Assembly (NCBI GenBank): GCA_050950205.1
Contig: JBMNHF010000010.1
Location: 62,001-126,000 of the forward strand
Origin: WRAV01 sp050950205
GTDB taxonomy: Bacteria > Bacillota > Clostridia > Oscillospirales > Ruminococcaceae
Reading direction: 5' to 3'
DNA: 64,000 nt
The notes under the pieces were generated by a model, which saw only the letters and a list, made by a program, of their open reading frames with translations, ran no database searches and was not told where the DNA came from. A program made the translations under genes and the position numbers. Positions 52,085 through 59,233 of the stretch are shown here, one piece after another; the stretch's first letter is position 1, and the number at the start of each line of letters is the position of its first letter.

Positions 52085-52724
52085 ACTGATTAGCGCACTG
52101 TTTTCTCATAGCCCGGCGGTGATGATTGGGCTTTGCCTGCCCTTTTTGATTGCCACCTCGGTGAGTTTGCGGGCCGCCGCCACGCTTTCTCTGGAGCTGT
52201 TGGTGGTGCATATGGGGACCATGGTGGTGGCCCTGCTGGCCTGCCGCCATTGCCCCCGCCGGTTTCGCCCCCTTGTTACCATGGCGGCTTCCACTCTTTT
52301 GATGGTGGCAGCAAGGCTCTGGCTGATTGCGTTCTTCCCCGGGATTGTGGATTCTTTGGGCATTTACATCTACCTTATGGCTGTCAACGGCTTGACTTTG
52401 ACCCAGTCCCATGGCCTTTCCCGCCGCTCCCGTCCCTTGCCTGTACTGCGGGGGGCCTTATTCCATGTGTTTATGTTTTCGGCCATGATGTTTTTTGTCT
52501 CCTTTTTCCGGGAGTATTTGGGCAGGGGAACCCTTTGGGGGATTCCGGTTCCTTCTCCTGTGCGGCTGCCGGGCGTGTTGGTGCCCTTTTTCGGCTTTAT
52601 TCTGGCTGGCTTTTTGTTGGCCGGAATGAAGCAGCTTCATAAAAAACTGCTGGGTCTTGCCCTGCGGGAGCGGGCCCTGCGGGAGGCTCGGTTCACCGTT
52701 GTGGAGGAAGACGTAATCCTGTAA
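52044..52724 (+). CDS. rnfE: RnfE-like membrane subunit with one cluster cysteine lost
   Basis: The 226-aa protein has about six helices and aligns with RnfE/NqrD (LGIYIYLMAVNGLTL for the usual LGIFIPLxVVNC). One cluster cysteine, Cys31 in GLCLP, is kept, but the second position is Gly116 (VNG rather than VNC). Start is TTG at 52044 with AGGAGG 7 nt upstream; the frame then begins inside rnfD. No RnfG gene lies between D and E, unlike the usual C-D-G-E-A-B order. Confidence 0.82.
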   Translation: MELSKVRRYRKKHKLISALFSHSPAVMIGLCLPFLIATSVSLRAAATLSLELLVVHMGTMVVALLACRHCPRRFRPLVTMAASTLLMVAARLWLIAFFPGIVDSLGIYIYLMAVNGLTLTQSHGLSRRSRPLPVLRGALFHVFMFSAMMFFVSFFREYLGRGTLWGIPVPSPVRLPGVLVPFFGFILAGFLLAGMKQLHKKLLGLALRERALREARFTVVEEDVIL

Positions 52725-52838
52725 ACAGGCAAACCCTATCAAAGAAGGGCAGATGTGCCGCCCATTTGTTAGGGTGCCTTGGATGGCTGGCAACCTTGGA
52801 ACTTACTTGCAGTACAGCACTGCTGTTGGGAGATTGTT

Positions 52839-53441
52839 ATGGAAAATTCCTTCCTGCTTTTTGTTTCTACCGCCATTGTTGCCCTTGCGGTGGAAAATGC
52901 GGTTTTTGCCCGGGGTCTTGGGGTGGACAACCACGCTGTTTTTGTAAAAAACCCCCGGGAGGGTATTTTGATGGGGGGCGTATTTGGCTGGGTGGTTGTT
53001 TGGAGCGCCTTGCCGGTCTCTCTCACCAACTACCTGCTCCGGGGCAACCCCTATGTGATGATCATTCGGGCCCCTATCTATCTGGCGGGTGTTATGGTGG
53101 TCTATGTCCTGACCCATTATCTGAGCGGCAAACACCTAAAGGACAGCAAGCTGGCCGCTGATATTCAAAAGACTTTGCCCATCGCCACTTTTAACACCGC
53201 TTTGTTCGCCGTGCTTTTTCTTTCGGCTTCCCAGAACTTTTTATTTTCTCAAACCCTGGGGTACGCACTGGGATCGGCAGTGGGCTACACCGTTGCCATC
53301 TTTATCATTTATTACGCGCGCAAGCGGCTGGCCATCAGCGCAGTGCCCCGCTCCTTCCGGGGGCTTCCCATCCTGCTGATTTATCTTGGGCTGTTGTCCC
53401 TTGCCTTATATGGACTGATTGGCCACAACCTGCCTACCTGA
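52839..53441 (+). CDS. rnfA: RnfA-like membrane subunit without cluster cysteines
   Basis: This 200-aa, six-helix protein aligns with RnfA/NqrE: VENAVFARGLGVD for VNNFVLSQFLGIC, TFNTALFAVLF for TTNCAVLG, and the closing PRSFRGLPILLIYLGLLSLA. Both cysteines that bind half of the membrane [2Fe-2S] cluster are replaced (Asp30 and Thr120), and the protein contains no cysteine at all. ATG at 52839 with GGGAG 6 nt upstream is favoured over 52779. Canonical operons continue with rnfB; here the next gene is unrelated. Confidence 0.85.
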   Translation: MENSFLLFVSTAIVALAVENAVFARGLGVDNHAVFVKNPREGILMGGVFGWVVVWSALPVSLTNYLLRGNPYVMIIRAPIYLAGVMVVYVLTHYLSGKHLKDSKLAADIQKTLPIATFNTALFAVLFLSASQNFLFSQTLGYALGSAVGYTVAIFIIYYARKRLAISAVPRSFRGLPILLIYLGLLSLALYGLIGHNLPT

Positions 53442-53523
53442 TTTTAACTTGTGCACAAAGTTCCAAAGGGATTCACTGGCTTAACTGCAGCTTCTGGCAG
53501 CATCTTTCACAGGAGGTGACGCC

Positions 53524-54765
53524 TTGTCTCGGCCCTATAAAATTAAGCGGACCAAGTACACCGGTCCCATCAAAGCTCGCCCTCATCCACTACTTGTAGC
53601 CCTTTTGGTTCTGGTGGCGGTTGGCCTGGGCTATTTGGGCTTTCTCAGCTATACTCCCATCTACAATGCCATTATGAATCGGAACCAGGCTTCTTCCCAG
53701 CCCTCTCTACCGCCACAGCCTTCCGAGCCAAGCGCTCCAAGCCAGCCGGAAGAAGCAGCGCCCCAAACTCCAGAGCCCAGCGTTCCGGAGAAGTTTCAGG
53801 CTGTTTATCTTCCCACTGCCCTGCTGAAGGACACTGCCGCCCTGGACGCCTTTTTGGAGGAGCTGAAGGGCACATCCCTCAACGGGGTGATGGTGGATAT
53901 CAAAGACAAAAGCGGCCAGGTGCTGTTTGCTACTCAAAATGAGCAGGCGCAAAAATGGCAGGCTGTTGCCCCGGATGCCATCGATTTATCTGCCTTTGCC
54001 GCCCGACTGGAGGAGCAGGGGCTTGCTCTGCTGGTGCGGATGAGCGCCTTCCGGGATGAAACGGCAGCCCGGGCAAACAAAGAGCTGGCGGTAAATTACC
54101 GAGCTTATGGCACTCTATGGCTGGACAATTTCCAACACCAGGGGGGCAAACCTTGGCTCAACCCCTACTCCGCCGGCGCCCAGCAGTATCTGCTGGATTT
54201 GGCTTTGGAGGCGGTGGACTGCGGGGCACAGCTTGTGGTGCTGGACGACTTTTGCTTCCCTCCCAACTCTCTGACGGGAGACGCTTTCTTTGGGGATGTG
54301 CAGGGACTTTCCCGAACAGAGGTTTTGGCAACCTTTGCCCAAAGGTTGGAGGAAGCTGTGGCCCAAAAGGATGCCAAAAGCGCCGTCTATCTCACCGGTG
54401 TCGCCCTTGCCGGGGATCCTAACCCCACCATCTACGGGGGAGCGGCGGCGGACATTGCAGCCCATCGGGTGCTGCTGGGCGCTCTGCCTTATCAGTTTTC
54501 CGCCGACGGCTATGTTTCCCAAAAGCTCACCCTGCGCCAGCCGTTGAAAGATCCTGCTGATACGGTAAAACAGGTAGCAGCTCTTGCGCTGCAGGAGCTG
54601 GGAGAGCGAGAAGTGATCGCTCTCATCCAAGGGGGAAGGGAGCCCCAAGGGACTGCCTATACTCCCCAACAGATTGCCGATCAGGTAAACGCTCTGGAGG
54701 AACTGGGGCTGGAAGAATTTATCCTCTACTGCACCGACTACACCGCTTATTGGCTGCCACAATAA
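53524..54765 (+). CDS. Membrane-anchored putative glycoside hydrolase (DUF4015)
   Basis: The 413-aa protein has one N-terminal membrane helix (~22-45), a Pro/Ser/Glu-rich linker (~55-90) and an outer domain beginning FQAVYLPTALLKD and containing LNGVMVDIKDKSGQVLF, LLVRMSAFRDETAA, WLNPYSAGAQQYLLDLALEA and VVLDDFCFP. This fits the DUF4015 putative glycosidase group with a TIM-barrel fold; the D-x-K and LDDF acidic residues would be candidates for catalysis. Start is TTG at 53524 with AGGAGGTGA upstream. Substrate is unknown; a cell-wall role is inference. Confidence 0.85.
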   Translation: MSRPYKIKRTKYTGPIKARPHPLLVALLVLVAVGLGYLGFLSYTPIYNAIMNRNQASSQPSLPPQPSEPSAPSQPEEAAPQTPEPSVPEKFQAVYLPTALLKDTAALDAFLEELKGTSLNGVMVDIKDKSGQVLFATQNEQAQKWQAVAPDAIDLSAFAARLEEQGLALLVRMSAFRDETAARANKELAVNYRAYGTLWLDNFQHQGGKPWLNPYSAGAQQYLLDLALEAVDCGAQLVVLDDFCFPPNSLTGDAFFGDVQGLSRTEVLATFAQRLEEAVAQKDAKSAVYLTGVALAGDPNPTIYGGAAADIAAHRVLLGALPYQFSADGYVSQKLTLRQPLKDPADTVKQVAALALQELGEREVIALIQGGREPQGTAYTPQQIADQVNALEELGLEEFILYCTDYTAYWLPQ

Positions 54766-54832
54766 CCATGGACAGATAAACCGGAACACAGAATGTTTTT
54801 GCCGGATACGGCGTATGGTTCAAGGAGTTTTT

Positions 54833-56008
54833 ATGGCTGACGTGAAAAGAGTTTTTCTCATTGTGCTGGACAGCCTCGGAATTGGGGCGCTGCCCGATGC
54901 CGCGGAATACGGGGATGTGGGCAGCAATACCCTGGCCTCTGTCACCCGCAGTTCCAAGTTGAATATCCCCAATTTGCAAGCCTTGGGCCTTTACAACATT
55001 TTTGGAGTGGAGGGGCCAAAGGTATCTTCCCCTGCGGGGGCTTACGGCCGGATGGCTCAGCAAAGTAAGGGAAAGGATACCACCATCGGTCACTGGGAGA
55101 TTGCCGGCATCATTTCCTCTCAGCCCATGCCCACCTATCCCAACGGTTTTCCCCCGGAGGTACTCAAGGCTCTGGAGCAGGCCACCGGCCGGGGATTTCT
55201 CTGCAACCTGCCCTACTCCGGCACTCAGGTCATTGCTGATTTTGGCAGGGAGCATCTCGAGACGGGGAAGCTGATTCTCTACACCTCCGCAGACAGTGTA
55301 ATGCAAATTGCCGCCCACGAGGAACTTATCCCCTTGGAGGAGCTTTACGACATCTGCCGCAAAGCCCGGCAGATTATGAAGGACCGCCACGGGGTGGGGA
55401 GAATTATTGCCCGGCCCTTTGTAGGAGCGTATCCTCACTTTGTCCGCACCGCCAACCGCCACGATTTTTCTCTGGAGCCCACCGGCCCCACCATGATGGA
55501 TACCCTGCTGGAGTGGGGTTATAACGTCATTGGTGTGGGCAAAATCAGCGACATTTTTGCGGGGGTGGGAATTCAAGAGAGCACCGGCGTCAATCAAAAC
55601 AATGCGGACGGCATGGAAAAAACTCTGGCTTTGGCCAAACGGGACTTCACCGGCCTTTGCTTTGTCAACCTGGTGGATTTTGACATGCTCTACGGTCACC
55701 GCAACGATGTGGACGGTTACGCGCAGGCTCTCACCGAATTTGACCTGCAGCTGGGGGAGCTGCTGTCTCTCCTGGGCCCCCATGACGTTCTGATGATTAC
55801 CGCCGACCACGGCTGCGACCCCGCCACCCCCAGCACCGATCACTCCCGGGAATATGTCCCCCTCCTGGTGACAGGGCAGGGGATTCGGCGTGAGGTGGAT
55901 TTGGGGACGCGTGCCACTTTTGCCGATGTGGCCGCCACAGTGCAGGATCTTTTTTCCCTTCCCATCCAAACAGCGGGGGAATCCTTCCGGCACCTTGTAT
56001 GTCGTTAG
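54833..56008 (+). CDS. deoB: Phosphopentomutase
   Basis: The 391-aa alkaline-phosphatase-superfamily enzyme interconverts ribose or deoxyribose 1- and 5-phosphates in nucleoside salvage. Metal-ligand motifs are visible: VLDSLGIGALPDAA (Asp), KDTTIGHWEIAG (Thr), DFDMLYGHRNDVDG (Asp/His) and TADHGCDPATPSTDHSRE (Asp/His/His). ATG at 54833 with AAGGAG ahead; the frame extends 6 codons further upstream. The stop codon lies inside the first copy of a 44-bp repeat. Confidence 0.95.
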   Translation: MADVKRVFLIVLDSLGIGALPDAAEYGDVGSNTLASVTRSSKLNIPNLQALGLYNIFGVEGPKVSSPAGAYGRMAQQSKGKDTTIGHWEIAGIISSQPMPTYPNGFPPEVLKALEQATGRGFLCNLPYSGTQVIADFGREHLETGKLILYTSADSVMQIAAHEELIPLEELYDICRKARQIMKDRHGVGRIIARPFVGAYPHFVRTANRHDFSLEPTGPTMMDTLLEWGYNVIGVGKISDIFAGVGIQESTGVNQNNADGMEKTLALAKRDFTGLCFVNLVDFDMLYGHRNDVDGYAQALTEFDLQLGELLSLLGPHDVLMITADHGCDPATPSTDHSREYVPLLVTGQGIRREVDLGTRATFADVAATVQDLFSLPIQTAGESFRHLVCR

Positions 56009-56090
56009 TATACCGCCGGTAATATTTCTCCCATTCATTCCACTATCGTTAGTATACAATTAGTGATATTTTTTTCATTTATTCCATTTG
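56003..56090 (+). repeat. Two tandem 44-bp diverged repeats overlapping the deoB stop
   Basis: Unit 1 (56003-56046) and unit 2 (56047-56090) both begin CGTTAGTATAC and align without gaps over 44 bp, with shared GT, ATATTT, CATT and ATTCCA blocks. Most unit-2 differences in the 3' half replace C by T. The deoB stop TAG (56006-56008) lies in unit 1. Confidence 0.7.
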
Positions 56091-56210
56091 GGAATATGAA
56101 TTATATTTTCAATACTTTACTGTTTGTAATATATTCGGTTGATTATACAGAGCTTTGTGCCTCTATGTGGTAATAGCGTTGCCCAGCCCCGCATCCAACT
56201 GGTTAGGTCC

Positions 56211-56331
56211 ATGGGGAGGAATGGAATCCCAACATGGTATCGAAAAGGGTTATTCCACCAAGGAGGGAGGGGAAATTCTGTATAACTGATTGTTAAATAT
56301 ACGCACAGTATTCTTTCAGGGAGGTAAGAAT
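56211..56331 (+). promoter_or_regulatory. GGA-rich leader of csrA, candidate autoregulation site
   Basis: Seven GGA triplets lie between 56215 and 56322, the last within the csrA ribosome site (AGGGAGG at 56318-56324). CsrA binds GGA in single strands or loops, so autoregulation is plausible. The AT-rich stretch 56091-56210 shows no gene; a 24-codon frame at 56211-56285 has no ribosome site and was not called. Confidence 0.5.
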
Positions 56332-56598
56332 ATGCTGGTGCTCAGCCGTAAAATTGAGGAGGGCCTGCGAATCGGAGATCACATCGAGATTAAAATTCTG
56401 GATGTATTTGCCACCGACAACAGCGGCGATAAAAAAAGCAAGGTTGCTTCCATTGGCATTGAAGCTCCCCGGAACGTGCAGATTTTGCGCAAGGAGCTGC
56501 TGGACACCCAGCGGGAAAATCAGGCGGCCCAACGTTCGGCCCGGGATTTGACCGGCACTCATCTGGGAGATTTGTTGAAAAAACCGCGCCAGTTATAA
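56332..56598 (+). CDS. csrA: CsrA-family RNA-binding regulator
   Basis: The 88-aa protein begins MLVLSRKIEEGLRIGDHIEI, followed by SIGIEAPRNVQILRKELL, the CsrA signature with its RNA-binding first strand and GIEAP-x-x-V-x-x-x-R-x-E core. Between them an insertion (ATDNSGDKKSKVA) is longer than the usual loop. The C-terminal ~25 residues beyond the core are extra. It represses or stabilises mRNAs by binding GGA near ribosome sites. ATG at 56332 with AGGGAGG upstream. In many Firmicutes csrA sits with fliW and flagellar genes, none of which is present here. Confidence 0.9.
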   Translation: MLVLSRKIEEGLRIGDHIEIKILDVFATDNSGDKKSKVASIGIEAPRNVQILRKELLDTQRENQAAQRSARDLTGTHLGDLLKKPRQL

Positions 56599-56632
56599 CC
56601 TGGCAGGAACATTGAGAGAAGGTAGAATTTAA

Positions 56633-57400
56633 ATGCAAAACGCTTTGCTCAAAGCCAACCAGGAAGCAGGGAAGCATTTGCTCGCGCCCCACTCCCTTCA
56701 AATTAATCACAAAGCCGATCTTTTTGATCTGGTCACCGACATGGATCTGCGCGTTCAGGAGTTGCTGCGCAGCGCTTATGCCCGCATTCTGCCGGAGGCC
56801 GCTTTTTTGGGGGAGGAGGATATGAGCGACACCCCTGCACCGGGGCAACTTTACTGGCTGGTGGACCCCATTGATGGAACCAAAAATTTTGTCCACAATT
56901 TAATGCAAAGCTGTTTGGCCACCGCCCTGTGCAAGGACGGAGAAGCTTTGCTGGCCTGCGTTTACAATCCCTGGAACGGGGAGTTTTATTTTGCTCAGCA
57001 GGGCAAAGGTGCCACCCTTAACGGGGAACCCATCCAGGTATCCAACCGCAGCTTTCAGGATTCGATGGTTGCTACGGGGCAGGGATACGGTGCGCGCAAG
57101 GAAACCGTAAAGCGCCTTGGCCCTTTGTGGGAGCACTGTTACATTCACTGCCGGGGGATACGGGCTTTTGGCAGCGCGGAACTCACCCTGTGTTATGTGG
57201 CGGCGGGGCGTCTGGACGGCTACCTGGAACAGGCCCTTATGCCTTGGGATTATATTCCCGGCAATCTCATCATTCGGGAGGCAGGGGGCGTTGCCACCAA
57301 CTGGAAAGGGGAGCTACCCTCGCCCACCGGAATGGACAGTTTGCTGGTGGGAACGCAGGCATTCCACCAAGTGATGCTTCCTTTGTGTCAAGATTTGTAG
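56633..57400 (+). CDS. Inositol-monophosphatase family phosphatase
   Basis: The 255-aa protein has the lithium-sensitive Mg2+ phosphatase motifs: LVTDMDLRVQELL, the metal loop FLGEEDM, the signature WLVDPIDGTKNFVHN, and the second signature WDYIPGNLIIREAGG. It may act on inositol phosphate, fructose 1,6-bisphosphate or another small phosphate; specificity is not readable. ATG at 56633 with AGAGAAGG upstream, 34 nt after csrA, so probably cotranscribed with it. Confidence 0.92.
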   Translation: MQNALLKANQEAGKHLLAPHSLQINHKADLFDLVTDMDLRVQELLRSAYARILPEAAFLGEEDMSDTPAPGQLYWLVDPIDGTKNFVHNLMQSCLATALCKDGEALLACVYNPWNGEFYFAQQGKGATLNGEPIQVSNRSFQDSMVATGQGYGARKETVKRLGPLWEHCYIHCRGIRAFGSAELTLCYVAAGRLDGYLEQALMPWDYIPGNLIIREAGGVATNWKGELPSPTGMDSLLVGTQAFHQVMLPLCQDL

Positions 57401-57450
57401 GTCTATTGTCTGTTGTTACAAAAAAGCGAATTGTTTTTTAGTATAAATAC

Positions 57451-57479
57451 TTGTAAAATGGTATTTTGTGGGGTACAAT
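57451..57479 (+). promoter_or_regulatory. Promoter of pgk
   Basis: TTGTAA (57451-57456), 17-bp spacer, TACAAT (57474-57479), about 60 nt before the start codon. Confidence 0.7.
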
Positions 57480-57540
57480 ATAGAGCGACGAGAGTTGATA
57501 ATGGATTACCAATTTTGATGGAAGGAACGGAGTATTAAGA

Positions 57541-58731
57541 ATGAATGCACTAAACAAAAAATCTATCAACGATATGGATGTTGCCGGCAAAAAGGTTTTG
57601 GTTCGCTGCGACTTTAACGTACCTCTGGATGGGCAAACCATCACCAACGACAAGCGGATTGTGGCCTCTCTGCCCACCATTCAGGCCCTGCTGGAGAAAA
57701 ACGCCAAGATCATCCTTTGCTCTCATCTGGGCCGTCCCAAAGGGGAGTTTAAACCGGAGTTTTCTCTGGCACCGGTGGCAAAGCGGCTGAGTGAACTGCT
57801 GGGCCGTCCGGTTGTCATGGCAAAGGACGTTGTGGGTGAAGATGCCAAAGCCAAGGCCGCTGCCCTGAAAGAGGGAGAGGTGCTTTTGCTGGAGAACGTT
57901 CGCTTCCACAAAGAAGAGGAGAAGAACGACCCTGCCTTTGCCAAGGAGCTGGCCTCCCTGGCCGAAGTTTACGTCAACGATGCCTTTGGCACAGCCCATC
58001 GGGCTCATGCTTCCACCGCCGGTGTGGCCGATTACCTTCCTGCCGTTTGCGGCTTTCTCATTCAAAAGGAAATCGAGTTTATGGGCGGTGCTTTGGAGCA
58101 TCCGGAGCGTCCCTTTGTGGCCATTTTGGGCGGCGCCAAGGTTTCGGATAAAATTGGCGTCATCACCAACCTGCTGGACAAAGTAGACACCCTGATCATC
58201 GGCGGGGGAATGGCCTATACCTTCTTCAAAGCACAGGGCCACGGCATCGGCAATTCTCTCTGCGAGGACGATAAGCTGGAGCTTGCCCGGGATCTGATGA
58301 AAAAGGCCGAGGAAAAGAAGGTGAACTTCCTGCTGCCGGTGGACAACCGGGCGGGAAATAAGTTTGATAAGGACTGCGAAGTCCTCGTTTCCGACGGCGG
58401 TGAAATTCCCGACGGCTGGATGGGCATGGATATCGGCCCCAAAACCGAAGCTCTTTATGCCGAAGCCATCCGCTCTGCCAAGACGGTGATTTGGAACGGT
58501 CCCATGGGTGTTTTTGAGTTTGACAAGTTTGCCGGTGGCACCAATGCTGTCGCCAAAGCAGTGGCCGAGAGCAACTCTATCTCCATCATCGGCGGGGGAG
58601 ACAGCGTAGCTGCCGTGACCAAGCTGGGCTTTGCCGACAAGATGAGCCACATTTCCACCGGTGGCGGCGCCTCTCTGGAATTTTTGGAAGGCCTGGAGCT
58701 GCCCGGCATTGCCTGCCTCAACGATAAATAA
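57541..58731 (+). CDS. pgk: Phosphoglycerate kinase
   Basis: The 396-aa enzyme makes ATP from 1,3-bisphosphoglycerate in glycolysis. Substrate site VLVRCDFNVPLDG, CSHLGRPKGE, the hinge region, and nucleotide-binding ILGGAKVSDKIGVI, GPMGVFEFDKFAGGT and GGGDSVAAV are all present. ATG at 57541 with GGAACGGAG upstream. It is monocistronic, with a very strong terminator. Confidence 0.97.
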   Translation: MNALNKKSINDMDVAGKKVLVRCDFNVPLDGQTITNDKRIVASLPTIQALLEKNAKIILCSHLGRPKGEFKPEFSLAPVAKRLSELLGRPVVMAKDVVGEDAKAKAAALKEGEVLLLENVRFHKEEEKNDPAFAKELASLAEVYVNDAFGTAHRAHASTAGVADYLPAVCGFLIQKEIEFMGGALEHPERPFVAILGGAKVSDKIGVITNLLDKVDTLIIGGGMAYTFFKAQGHGIGNSLCEDDKLELARDLMKKAEEKKVNFLLPVDNRAGNKFDKDCEVLVSDGGEIPDGWMGMDIGPKTEALYAEAIRSAKTVIWNGPMGVFEFDKFAGGTNAVAKAVAESNSISIIGGGDSVAAVTKLGFADKMSHISTGGGASLEFLEGLELPGIACLNDK

Positions 58732-58746
58732 CCTCCATTGGATAGC

Positions 58747-58788
58747 AAAAAAAACGGACGTCTCTGCGCAGAGACGTCCGTTTTTTAT
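58747..58788. terminator. Bidirectional terminator between pgk and the DUF4180 gene
   Basis: A perfect palindrome of 19 bp per arm (58749-58767 and 58768-58786, GACGTCTCTGC core) is flanked by an A-run on the left and a T-run on the right, serving both convergent genes. Confidence 0.92.
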
Positions 58789-58796
58789 AATGGCTG

Positions 58797-59165
58797 CTAT
58801 AGGGAAGAGATTAGTTTTTGAATGGCCTCTTCCTTGCTGCTTACAAAGAAGATATCCTTTCCCCGGTTGCTTTCGGAAATAAAATCGCGGAGCGGTTTGC
58901 TGGTATACCTGGAATAATCGCCATAAATCGCTACCTTGGTGTGGTAATTAATAAACTTTTGCAGCACTTCTCCCGCCAATCCGCTGCTCAGAACAAAGAA
59001 ATCTTCGGCAATCACTCGCTTATCGATGGCAAGCAGATTGGTTTTCGTCTCGTACTGAACCGACATGATGAGGTCCAGAGCCGATTGGGCATCGGTGATG
59101 ATGGTTTCCTCTCCGGTCACGGCGGCTATTACCTTCTCACCCCTTAGAATTCTCTCAAGAACCAT
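58797..59165 (-). CDS. DUF4180 family protein
   Basis: This 122-aa protein matches DUF4180: AIDKRVIAEDFFVLSSGLAG, then EVLQKFINYHTKVAIYGDYS, then RYTSKPLRDFISESNRGKDI. Such small cytoplasmic proteins are widespread in Firmicutes and have a STAS-like fold by appearance; no role is known. ATG at 59165 with GGAGAGAG upstream. It lies between the pgk terminator and the proS terminator, so it is its own unit. Confidence 0.85.
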   Translation of the reverse strand: MVLERILRGEKVIAAVTGEETIITDAQSALDLIMSVQYETKTNLLAIDKRVIAEDFFVLSSGLAGEVLQKFINYHTKVAIYGDYSRYTSKPLRDFISESNRGKDIFFVSSKEEAIQKLISSL

Positions 59166-59194
59166 TTACTTCTCTCTCCTTGCCCTAAGGTTTC

Positions 59195-59224
59195 AAAAGG
59201 ACGGCCCCGGTCAGAGGCCGTCCT
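59195..59224 (-). terminator. Terminator of proS
   Basis: AGGACGGCC (59198-59206) pairs with GGCCGTCCT (59216-59224), 9-nt loop, followed on the minus strand by TTTT. Confidence 0.8.
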
Positions 59225-59233
59225 CTTAATTGA

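Noticed and set aside
52725..52838. A missing rnfG or other gene between rnfE and rnfA
   Set aside because: The 114-nt gap has no open frame with a ribosome site and is too small for RnfG (about 180-200 aa).
56003..56090. CRISPR-like repeats downstream of deoB
   Set aside because: Only two adjacent, diverged units with no spacers and no cas genes.
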